In this document: positions 29,985 to 36,747 of the stretch, one piece after another
Numbering within the stretch: the stretch's first letter is position 1
Layout of the letters: every line of letters begins with the position of its first letter
NCBI GenBank assembly: GCA_016930695.1
Contig: JAFGGD010000006.1
Coordinates: 1-50,917, forward strand
Origin: Candidatus Eisenbacteria bacterium
Lineage (GTDB): Bacteria; Orphanbacterota; Orphanbacteria; Orphanbacterales; Orphanbacteraceae
Direction: 5' to 3'
DNA length: 50,917 bases
Notes under the pieces: generated by a model
Seen by the model: only the letters and a program-made list of their open reading frames with translations
What the model was told of the DNA's origin: nothing
Databases searched by the model: none
Program-made: the position numbers and the translations under genes

Positions 29985-30887
29985 TTAGGCGCCCGGGGAG
30001 GATGCCCGGGCGTCCACCGCCCGCCGGATCGCCCGGACGTGGTCCGGCGTCGTGCCGCAGCAGCCGCCGATGATCGACACGCCCGCGTCGAGCAGGTCCC
30101 GGGTCTTTTCTCCGAAGAAGGCGGGGGATTCGGAGTAGACGAGGCGGTCCTCCTCGGTGACGGGGAGGCCGGCGTTGGACTGGATCAGGAGGGGCCGGTC
30201 GGTGTGGTGGCGGAAATCGCGGGCGATGCGGATCATGTTCAAGAGCCCGTTGCCGCAGTTGGAGCCGAGGATGTCCGCGCCCGCCTCCTCGAGGCCGCGG
30301 CAGACCTGCTCGATCCCCTGGCCCATGATGGTGAAGAAACCCTTCGGCGTCGGATCGAAGGTAAGGGTGGCCGCCGTCGGGATGCCGGGGGCGACCTTCT
30401 TGGCCGCCCGCACCGCCAGCCGCGCCTCGGCGAGATCGGTCATCGTTTCGATGACGACGAGGTCGATCCCCGCGTCCGCCAGCGCCCCGATCTGCCGCTC
30501 GAAGGCGGCGGAGATCCGGTCCGGGTCGGCGTCGCCGTAGGGCTGAAGCATCAGGCCGGTGGGGCCGCAGCTGGCGGCCACGTAAACCTTCTCGCCGGCG
30601 CCTCGCCTCGCCGCGCGCACCGCCGCCCGGGCGATCTCCTCGGTCTTCTCCTCCAGGCCGTGCCGGGCGAGCGCGAGGGGCGAGCCGCCGAGGGTGTTGG
30701 TGAGGACGATGTCGGCGCCCGCTTCGGCGTAGAGGCGCGCGATCTTCTCGGGCAGCTCCGGCCGCTCCAGGTTGACCGCCTCGGAGCAGGCGCCCGGCTC
30801 GAGCCCTTCCGCCATCAGGAGCGTGCCGGTGGCGCCGTCGCCGACCAGAACCTCCCCCGCTTCGAGTCTCTCCAAAAGGGCCCGCAT
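29985..30887 (-). CDS. Homocysteine S-methyltransferase (MetH N-terminal-type domain)
   Basis: The 300-residue TIM barrel matches the homocysteine-binding module of cobalamin-dependent methionine synthase. Zinc-ligand cysteines are C211 (GSNCGNG) and C276-C277 (GGCCGTT). Their 65-residue spacing equals that of Thermotoga MetH (C207, C272, C273 as I recall). It would transfer a methyl group from a methylcorrinoid to homocysteine, giving methionine. The ATG at 30887 overlaps the corrinoid gene stop in a TGATG junction, so the two are translationally coupled; a GTG one codon earlier is less natural. A stand-alone betaine- or S-methylmethionine-using enzyme is possible in principle, but the tight link to a corrinoid protein argues for methylcobamide as donor. 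Confidence 0.88.
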   Translation of the reverse strand: MRALLERLEAGEVLVGDGATGTLLMAEGLEPGACSEAVNLERPELPEKIARLYAEAGADIVLTNTLGGSPLALARHGLEEKTEEIARAAVRAARRGAGEKVYVAASCGPTGLMLQPYGDADPDRISAAFERQIGALADAGIDLVVIETMTDLAEARLAVRAAKKVAPGIPTAATLTFDPTPKGFFTIMGQGIEQVCRGLEEAGADILGSNCGNGLLNMIRIARDFRHHTDRPLLIQSNAGLPVTEEDRLVYSESPAFFGEKTRDLLDAGVSIIGGCCGTTPDHVRAIRRAVDARASSPGA

Positions 30888-31528
30888 CACCCCTCCGATT
30901 CGATGAGCAGCTTGACCCGGTCCACGGCGCTCGCCGCGTCGTAGGCGTAGGCGTCGGCGCCGATTCGCCGGGCGAACTCCTCCGACACCGGCGCGCCGCC
31001 CACGATCACGCGGGCGCGCCCGCGGAGCCCCTTCTCCTCGAGATGATCCACCGTCTTCTTCATGTTCGTCATGGTGGTGGTGAGGAGCGCGGACATGCCG
31101 ATCACGCGCGCCCCTTCCCGCTCCACCGCCTCGGCGAAGCGCTCCGGAGACACGTCGTTCCCGAGGTCGATCACGTCGAAGCCGGCGCCGCGCAGCATGA
31201 TACCCACCAGGTTCTTGCCGATGTCGTGCAGGTCTCCCTTCACCGAGCCGATCGCCACGCGCCCCCGCGGAGGCGCCCCCTCGGAGAGAAGGAGCGGCTT
31301 CAGCTCGTCCATGCCGGCGTACATCGCCTTGGCCGCCATCAGCACGTCGGGGAGAAAGATTTCGTGACGTTTGAACTTTTCTCCGACGACCGCCATGCCG
31401 GCGATCAGGCCTTCGTCGAGGATCTCTTTCGCCGGGAGCCCGTCCTCGACGGCGCGCCGGGTCAGCTCCAACACGCGCTCCGGTTCTCCGCGCTCCAGCG
31501 TTTCCGCGATCTCTTGCAGCAGTTCCAT
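30887..31528 (-). CDS. MetH/MttC-type corrinoid (B12-binding) methyl carrier protein
   Basis: The 213-residue protein has a helical cap domain (1-85) and a Rossmann cobalamin domain (86-213). The base-off motif is GDLHDIG with H101 as the lower cobalt ligand, plus SALLTTTM (146-153) and VGGAPV (177-182), all standard for MtgC/MttC/MtaC and the MetH B12 module. It shuttles a methyl group between two partner enzymes. The long open frame continues upstream, but MELLQEIAETLERGE at the ATG (31528) is the family start, with AGGAGA just upstream. It lies 59 bases after the activation-domain gene and overlaps the homocysteine methyltransferase gene. Confidence 0.93.
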   Translation of the reverse strand: MELLQEIAETLERGEPERVLELTRRAVEDGLPAKEILDEGLIAGMAVVGEKFKRHEIFLPDVLMAAKAMYAGMDELKPLLLSEGAPPRGRVAIGSVKGDLHDIGKNLVGIMLRGAGFDVIDLGNDVSPERFAEAVEREGARVIGMSALLTTTMTNMKKTVDHLEEKGLRGRARVIVGGAPVSEEFARRIGADAYAYDAASAVDRVKLLIESEG

Positions 31529-31587
31529 GCTCCGGTCTCCTCTTCCCGATGATCGGCCCGGACGACGTTCCGCCCGAGCCGGGCGGT

Positions 31588-32301
31588 TCAGTCGTCGCCG
31601 AGCGCGGCGATCCGGTCCCGGCAGGTGCGGTCCCGGCAGCCCCGGCAGAAGGGATAGCGCGCCTCGAACCGGTGGATCCGGGCGGGTCCGGAGAGGAGCG
31701 CGCCCGACACCGATTTGAGGGGGTCCATGAGAAAACTTTCCCGGAGGCGGATCCCGATCTCCTCCGGCCGCAGCCGCGTGAAGAGGCGGCGTTGGGCGCT
31801 CACGTGCCACCCGCAGTAGCCGGGGGAATAGGCGAGCACGTGCCGGGCGGGATCTTCGCCCCGTTCCCGGTCCAATCGTTCCCGGAAGCGAGCCTCCACC
31901 GCGGTGACGGCGCGATCCGCCGCTTCGGAGGCGGCGGCGTCGAGCATCGCGCCGAGCGCCGGATCGCCGCCGTCGAAGAGCGCCGCGATCCGGTCGCACA
32001 CCGCCTGCCCGAGGGTGAGCGCGAAGAGCGCCCGGTCCTCGGCGACCGGCTCGATCCGGTCCAGGGGGGTTTCCGGTTCGTTCATCCCCTCGCCGGCGTA
32101 GGCGGCGGCGAAATCGGCGCGGGTCACCTCCTCGAAGAGGGCGACGGGGCGCCCTTCGTCGTCCATCATCCGGATCGCCTCGACGGCCATCCGTTCGGTG
32201 CGCGCGGAGAGGGGCGCGTCCGGAGGCACGCCCTGCGCGCGGAGCACCGCGCCGATGTCCGGCCGGATCGCCTCCGGGGGAATGGAAAAGATTTCACGCA
32301 T
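31588..32301 (-). CDS. MetH-activation-domain-like protein with Cys-rich tail
   Basis: The 237-residue protein resembles the AdoMet-binding reactivation domain of MetH as a free-standing protein. SPGY (159-162) parallels the RxxPGY AdoMet loop, IGIRLRESFLMDP (182-194) and KSVSG (196-200) parallel the GIxLTESxAMxP..SVSG region. The C-terminus adds a CxxCxxxxC motif (C219, C222, C227) absent from MetH, perhaps for an Fe-S cluster or metal. In MetH this domain rescues oxidised cob(II)alamin by reductive methylation with AdoMet; methylamine systems normally use RamA-type Fe-S ATPases instead, and none is present here. It sits six bases after the MttB-family gene, with no obvious Shine-Dalgarno, so translation is probably coupled. 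Confidence 0.8.
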   Translation of the reverse strand: MREIFSIPPEAIRPDIGAVLRAQGVPPDAPLSARTERMAVEAIRMMDDEGRPVALFEEVTRADFAAAYAGEGMNEPETPLDRIEPVAEDRALFALTLGQAVCDRIAALFDGGDPALGAMLDAAASEAADRAVTAVEARFRERLDRERGEDPARHVLAYSPGYCGWHVSAQRRLFTRLRPEEIGIRLRESFLMDPLKSVSGALLSGPARIHRFEARYPFCRGCRDRTCRDRIAALGDD

Positions 32302-32307
32302 AAAAGA

Positions 32308-33768
32308 TTAGGCGTCCCGCGGCGGCAGGCGGTCCATGCCGGCGCGACGCGCTTCCCCCTCCATCAGGCGAACCAGTTCGCGGCGGACGTCGTCGCCCAG
32401 CGCCGGCGGCTCCCAGGCGGCGACCAGGCGTTCCACCTCGTCGTGGGCGCGCTCCCGGATCGTGCGTCCCCCCTCTTCCAACCAGCGGGGACGGTTCGCC
32501 CTGTCGATCGCCGGCCCCGGGAACGTAATCTCGTCGCGCAGGTGCTTCCGGGTGTGGTCGCTGATGAGCAGGTGCTTCTCCCGGAGCAGCTCCTCGAAGA
32601 TCGGGCGGGCGGGGAAGTCCTCCCGGGGTTCGATGCCCCGGATCATGCGGAGCGTCATGCCGCAGATCTCATTGTCCACCACGAGTTTTTCCAGGCTCTG
32701 GCAACTCTCGAAGTCGAGCATGCCCGGACCGGAAACGTTGTTGATGCCCGCGAGGGCGGCGAGGGTCGCGCCCATGGACGTCTCCAGGCCGGCCTGGGCG
32801 TCGAGGCGCTTGGCGTCGCTCAGGGCGATGTAGGCCTGGGTCGGCAGGCCGAGTTTCTTGCCGATCTCGTTGTAGGCGCAGTCGATCATCATTGTTTCGA
32901 CGGCGCCCATCGGCGTGGTTTCATAGCGCAGGTCGAAGACCGCCGGCGATCCGCCGTAGAGGACCGGCGCGCCGGGACGGGCGAGTTGGGAAAGCACCAA
33001 CCCGGAGAGGGTCTCGGCGGTGTGCTCCACCAACGAGCCGACCAACGTGACCGGCGCCATGAAGCCGGAGAGAGGCATGCTGATGAACTCGACGGGGATC
33101 ATCGCGCGGGCGCAGTCCATCACGTTCTGGGATGTGACGTCGCTCCATTTGAGGGGGGATGTGGGGCAGCAGGAGAAAATAGTGAGCGGTTCGGCGGCCA
33201 GATCCTCGGCGGAGCCGCGCACCGCCACCTGCATGTCGCGCATTACACCGAAGGCGTCGATGGTGAAGGCGCCGGTCACCACCGGTTTCACGCCGTGCAG
33301 AAGACCGAGGAAGAGGCGGTAGCTGTCGCTCACGTTCTCATCCACGTCCGCCGGGATGAAAGCGGTGCTTTGGGAGGCGATGTTCGCGAGGCCGTCGACG
33401 AGTTTCGCGTAGCGGATATAGTCGGCCGTGTCGGGACGGCGGATGCGGCCCGTCTCGTGGTCGAGCACGTTGAGCGCCGCCGAGCCGGGGGTGAAGTGCA
33501 CCCTGTCTCCGGAGAGGTCGAGCGCCTCCCGGCCGAGAGTATCGAACAGACGGAACCCGGAGGGGGCGGACTTCACCGCGCGATCCACCAGCTCGTCGGG
33601 GATGTAGGCGCGTTTCGTCTTCCGGTCGATCCGGGCGCCGTGCCCGGCCAGCAGTTCGAGGGCGGCGTCGTTATGGATCTCCACGCCCAGTTCGCGCAGA
33701 ATGTCCCGCCCCTCGGCGAGGATCCGGTCGATCAACTCGTCGGTGAGAAAACGGACGGACGGCCTCAT
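32308..33768 (-). CDS. MttB-family (trimethylamine/quaternary amine) methyltransferase without pyrrolysine
   Basis: This 486-residue protein belongs to the MttB superfamily: FLTDELIDRILAEGRDIL at the N-terminus, FTPGSAALNVLDHETG, PLKWSDVTSQNV, EFISMPLSGFMAPVTLVG and SGPGMLDFESCQSLEKLV are typical stretches. True trimethylamine methyltransferases carry an in-frame amber codon for pyrrolysine around residue 330; this frame has none, so it belongs with the non-Pyl members such as MtgB, which demethylate glycine betaine, proline betaine or carnitine. It would transfer a methyl from a quaternary amine to the corrinoid protein. The ATG at 33768 follows GGGAG; an upstream frame of 66 codons is unsupported. 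It is first in a four-gene operon with a promoter near 33855-33884. Substrate unknown. Confidence 0.9.
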   Translation of the reverse strand: MRPSVRFLTDELIDRILAEGRDILRELGVEIHNDAALELLAGHGARIDRKTKRAYIPDELVDRAVKSAPSGFRLFDTLGREALDLSGDRVHFTPGSAALNVLDHETGRIRRPDTADYIRYAKLVDGLANIASQSTAFIPADVDENVSDSYRLFLGLLHGVKPVVTGAFTIDAFGVMRDMQVAVRGSAEDLAAEPLTIFSCCPTSPLKWSDVTSQNVMDCARAMIPVEFISMPLSGFMAPVTLVGSLVEHTAETLSGLVLSQLARPGAPVLYGGSPAVFDLRYETTPMGAVETMMIDCAYNEIGKKLGLPTQAYIALSDAKRLDAQAGLETSMGATLAALAGINNVSGPGMLDFESCQSLEKLVVDNEICGMTLRMIRGIEPREDFPARPIFEELLREKHLLISDHTRKHLRDEITFPGPAIDRANRPRWLEEGGRTIRERAHDEVERLVAAWEPPALGDDVRRELVRLMEGEARRAGMDRLPPRDA

Positions 33769-33854
33769 GGCGTCTCCCTTCCGGATGAGAATCCCCGCGC
33801 GGGTCGTCCCGGTCGGCGGCCCCGATCCCGCGCCCTTCGATGGTGAGGCCTTCC

Positions 33855-33884
33855 ATTGTCGCAGGGGCGCGGCGGACCGGTCAA
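33855..33884 (-). promoter_or_regulatory. Promoter for the methyltransferase operon
   Basis: Minus strand TTGACC (33884-33879), 18-base spacer, GACAAT (33860-33855). The leader of about 80 bases contains a GCGCGGG/CCCGCGC inverted repeat (33797-33803 and 33827-33833). Confidence 0.45.
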
Positions 33885-33903
33885 GCGCCGCCGCCTTGGG
33901 GCC

Positions 33904-33932
33904 TTGGGCGCATTCCTCTCCTGTATTATAAT
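33904..33932 (+). promoter_or_regulatory. Promoter for the class V PLP enzyme, back-to-back with the operon promoter
   Basis: TTGGGC (33904-33909), exactly 17 bases, then a perfect TATAAT (33927-33932). The start codon is at 33981, giving a leader of about 40 bases. The -35 boxes of this and the opposite promoter are only about 20 bases apart. Confidence 0.55.
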
Positions 33933-33980
33933 CGGCGGCGCGACCGGCAGGATCGAAACCCCGCACCCGAGGATGAACCG

Positions 33981-35714
33981 ATGAGAGAGCGCTCCATGCT
34001 TCCGCAGATCACGCTGAGCGCCCTCCACCGCGAGGTGGTGGGGTGCAATTTCCGCTACGCCACCCCCTTCGGGAAACGCCTGCTGGTTTACACCGACTAC
34101 ACCGCCTCGGGGCGAAACGTGCGTTTTCTGGAGCGTTACCTGATGAAGATTCAGGAGAGCTACGCCAACACGCACACCGAGGATGACGAGACCGGCCGGA
34201 GCACCACCGAGATGCTTCATCTGGCGGAGAAGATCATCAAGCGCGAGGTGAACGGCGACGAGAACACCTGCGTCATCGCCGTGGGAAGCGGGACCACCGG
34301 CGCGATCCAGAAGCTTCAGGAGATCCTCGGCGTCTACGCGCCGCCGGCTCTCAAGGACCGTTTGGAGAGGGGCGCGGAGGAGCACGACCGGGCGCGCGGC
34401 GGCGGCGCGGCGCGGACCTTTCTGGAAGCGTGGAAACGGCGGGCGCCGGTGGTTTTCATCGGTCCCTACGAACACCACTCCAACGACATCTCTTGGAGGG
34501 AAGCGTTCGCGGAAACGGTAATGATCGGCCTCGCGCCGGACGGTGGGATGGACCTAAAGGATCTGGAGCGCAAGGTCTCGGACCGGAGGCACGACGGTCG
34601 CCTCAAGATCGGCAGTTTCTCGGCGGCGTCCAACGTCACCGGAGTGAAGACTCCGGTTTACGAAGTCGCCCGCATCCTGCACCGCCACGGCGCTCTCGTC
34701 TGTTTCGATTTCGCCGCGAGCGCCCCCTACGTGGAGATCGACATGAACCGGGACGGCGACTCCTACTTCGACGCCGTCTTCCTCTCGCCGCACAAGTTCC
34801 TGGGCGGACCGGGGTCGAGCGGCATCCTTCTTTTCCACCGCGGGGTCTATCGGACCGACCTCCCCCCCACCTTCGGCGCCGGCGGCACGGTGGACTACGT
34901 GAGCGCCGTCGCCCACGACTACAGCGCCGACATCGAAACGCGGGAAAAATCGGGCACGCCGGGGACCCTGCAGGTGATGAAGGCGGCGCTCGCCATGGAG
35001 CTGAAGCACGCCGTCGGCGTGGACGTGATCGAGCGGCGCGAGAGGACCTACCTCGGCCGCGCCCTCGAGAGGATGAAGGCGGCGCCGAACCTGGAGATCC
35101 TCGGCGATCCCAAGCCGGAGACGCACCTCGCCATCGTCTCTTTCAACATCCGGCATGACGAGCGATACCTTCACCCCAAGCTGGTCACCCGCCTCTTCAA
35201 CGACCTCTTCGGGATCCAGTCGCGGGCGGGCTGCTCCTGTGCGGGGCCCTACGGCCACGCGCTCCTCGGCATCGACGAAACATCCTCCGAGCGGTACCGC
35301 TGCCAGATCCATGCCGGCTTTCAGGGGATCAAACCGGGCTGGGTGCGGATCGGCTTTCATTACGTCCTCGACGAGATCGATTTCGATTACATCCTGCGGG
35401 CGGTTGAATTCCTCGCCGAGAAGGGGCATCTCTTCCTGCCGCTCTATCGTTTCGAAACCGCCACGGGCACCTGGACCGCCATCGAGGAGGGGTGGGAGGA
35501 GGATGCGTCCTTCGGGATCGCCGAGGCGCTCGGCGGGGAGAACGCGCTCCGGGATTGTCTGACCGACGAAAAGAGGAAGGCGGAGTACGACCGTTACATC
35601 GAGGAGGCGAAGCGCATCGCCGCCGGGCTGGAAGAGGAAGGCCCGCCGGAATACCGCGAACTCCCCGAGGAGATTCGGGAACTCGGCTTCTTCCATGTGG
35701 TGGAGTGGGAATAG
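33981..35714 (+). CDS. Class V aminotransferase-fold (cysteine desulfurase/SufS-like) PLP enzyme
   Basis: The 577-residue protein is a fold-type I PLP enzyme with K272 in SPHKFLGGPGSSG as the Schiff-base Lys, FDFAAS upstream of it, and a Cys-containing loop SRAGCSCAGPYGH (C418, C420) where cysteine desulfurases keep the catalytic Cys. It is about 170 residues longer than IscS/SufS because of insertions and a C-terminal extension after residue 460. A desulfurase or cysteine-lyase-like reaction is likely but not proven. The ATG at 33981 fits the start MRERSMLPQITLSALHREV; the earlier ATG at 33840 precedes the promoter. It is divergent from the methyltransferase operon. A sulfur-supply link to methionine synthesis is a guess. 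Confidence 0.75.
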   Translation: MRERSMLPQITLSALHREVVGCNFRYATPFGKRLLVYTDYTASGRNVRFLERYLMKIQESYANTHTEDDETGRSTTEMLHLAEKIIKREVNGDENTCVIAVGSGTTGAIQKLQEILGVYAPPALKDRLERGAEEHDRARGGGAARTFLEAWKRRAPVVFIGPYEHHSNDISWREAFAETVMIGLAPDGGMDLKDLERKVSDRRHDGRLKIGSFSAASNVTGVKTPVYEVARILHRHGALVCFDFAASAPYVEIDMNRDGDSYFDAVFLSPHKFLGGPGSSGILLFHRGVYRTDLPPTFGAGGTVDYVSAVAHDYSADIETREKSGTPGTLQVMKAALAMELKHAVGVDVIERRERTYLGRALERMKAAPNLEILGDPKPETHLAIVSFNIRHDERYLHPKLVTRLFNDLFGIQSRAGCSCAGPYGHALLGIDETSSERYRCQIHAGFQGIKPGWVRIGFHYVLDEIDFDYILRAVEFLAEKGHLFLPLYRFETATGTWTAIEEGWEEDASFGIAEALGGENALRDCLTDEKRKAEYDRYIEEAKRIAAGLEEEGPPEYRELPEEIRELGFFHVVEWE

Positions 35715-35716
35715 GG

Positions 35717-35745
35717 TTGACAATAAGGGTAAGCGAGTCTAACTT
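35717..35745 (+). promoter_or_regulatory. Possible promoter within the 3' flank of the PLP enzyme gene
   Basis: A perfect TTGACA (35717-35722) begins two bases after the TAG stop and is spaced 17 bases from TAACTT (35740-35745). The -10 is only three of six to consensus. It has no following ORF on this strand, only hairpins and a terminator. Confidence 0.35.
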
Positions 35746-35751
35746 GAAAGC

Positions 35752-35812
35752 AATCCGGCATGACCGGAGGTGGATGGCGATGCGCCATCGGGAGCCCTTC
35801 GGGGCTCTTTTT
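35752..35812 (+). ncRNA. Candidate small structured RNA (or elaborate terminator)
   Basis: After the TTGACA promoter-like element come three successive hairpins: CCGG-CATGA-CCGG, GATGGCG-ATG-CGCCATC (35773-35789), and GAGCCC-TTCG-GGGCTC (35792-35807) with a T-run. Total length would be about 60 bases. It matches no riboswitch or sRNA class that I recognise. The alternative is that these hairpins simply end the upstream gene. Confidence 0.3.
35792..35812 (+). terminator. Intrinsic terminator with TTCG tetraloop
   Basis: GAGCCC-TTCG-GGGCTC followed by TTTTT is a near-ideal terminator. It abuts the stop codon of the convergent DUF3800 gene. Confidence 0.85.
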
Positions 35813-36595
35813 CTATGGGAGCCATTTCCTGCCCCAGCCTTCGATTCTACCTTTCGGGTCTCTATGGTATTTCTTTGATTCCAGAATTGCGGCGATCTGG
35901 CCTCCAAAGGTTTCGGGGAGTTTTTCTTTTTGCTTCTTGGTCACACAAGCCCGAAAGCTCGGATGTGCAATCATGTCGGCAAGTTGAAGACCGGCTATGT
36001 TGTTTTTCTTGTTTTTTACTTTCAATTGTCTGCTGGTCAGCCTTTCTTGAACCAGCTCAACTGGGACATACTCGGTTCCCTCAACGTGAATACGAGCAAA
36101 GGACTCCTTTAGCCTTAGGTCTTCTTTGCCCCCGCGCGATTCAGCCATTACATCGCCCAAAGCATGTTTTGAATTCAGGAATAGCACAAAACGTTCTACT
36201 AAAATTCTTAGACAATAATGATAGGGATCAAAAAGCCAGGTTGTATAGCGGCGCTGATGTTCGTGTTTGTCGATTGCCACGGTGATTACTCTATATTCCC
36301 ACTTGGCGAGCAAGGACAGGAGTGTTTTATTAAACAAGATGTTCTTGCTTGGGTCCTTCAAGACTGCGAACGGTCCACTCTTGCGGATTAAATCTTTGCG
36401 ATGAAGAACAACGGGGTCGTCGGGATGATTAAGAAAGAACTTTGATTTGAAGGATTCCAATTCCGGAAACAGTATGTCGTTCACATGCTGTAGGTCGATG
36501 ATTATCCCGGTTAGGCTGAGATGTCTGTGTAAAGGATTGGTCGAGCAAGCGATTCCGGAATTCCCGACCTCGTCGATATACATGCGGTACTTCAT
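35813..36595 (-). CDS. DUF3800-domain protein on a low-GC segment
   Basis: The 260-residue protein carries the DUF3800 marks: an acidic YIDEVGNSG at the N-terminus (D8, E9), MAESRGGKEDLRL in the middle and LQLADMIAH near the C-terminus. The acidic residues suggest an RNase H-like or nuclease-type metal site, as proposed for the family, but the function is not established; such genes often occur in defence or mobile regions. Base composition is about 40-50% G+C, well below its neighbours, and codon use includes AT-ending codons rare elsewhere, indicating horizontal acquisition. I chose ATG 36595 (MKYRMYIDEVG) as the family-consistent start; one 15 codons upstream is possible. No other mobile-element gene is visible. 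Confidence 0.8.
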   Translation of the reverse strand: MKYRMYIDEVGNSGIACSTNPLHRHLSLTGIIIDLQHVNDILFPELESFKSKFFLNHPDDPVVLHRKDLIRKSGPFAVLKDPSKNILFNKTLLSLLAKWEYRVITVAIDKHEHQRRYTTWLFDPYHYCLRILVERFVLFLNSKHALGDVMAESRGGKEDLRLKESFARIHVEGTEYVPVELVQERLTSRQLKVKNKKNNIAGLQLADMIAHPSFRACVTKKQKEKLPETFGGQIAAILESKKYHRDPKGRIEGWGRKWLP

Positions 36596-36747
36596 GATCT
36601 GTGTGGTGCCTTGGAGAAAACACGCTTTTGAAAAGCGCAAGATCCAAGAGGTCGAGCCCAGTGTATCCTAACACAGAAATCGGATTCTTCGAAATGGGTC
36701 GTTGTCTGGGTAGGTTCCGGGGTTTGCCGGCCCGCACGTTCGATCAA
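36596..36747. other. Upstream flank of DUF3800 gene
   Basis: On the minus strand, TACACT (near 36660) may be a -10 box. A CGCTTT-TCA-AAAGCG hairpin near 36625 lies in the presumed leader. Base composition returns to GC-rich by about 36710. Confidence 0.35.

Noticed and set aside
32308-33768. Possible pyrrolysine-containing MttB
   Set aside because: The frame is open over the full family length without an amber codon, so pyrrolysine is not needed.
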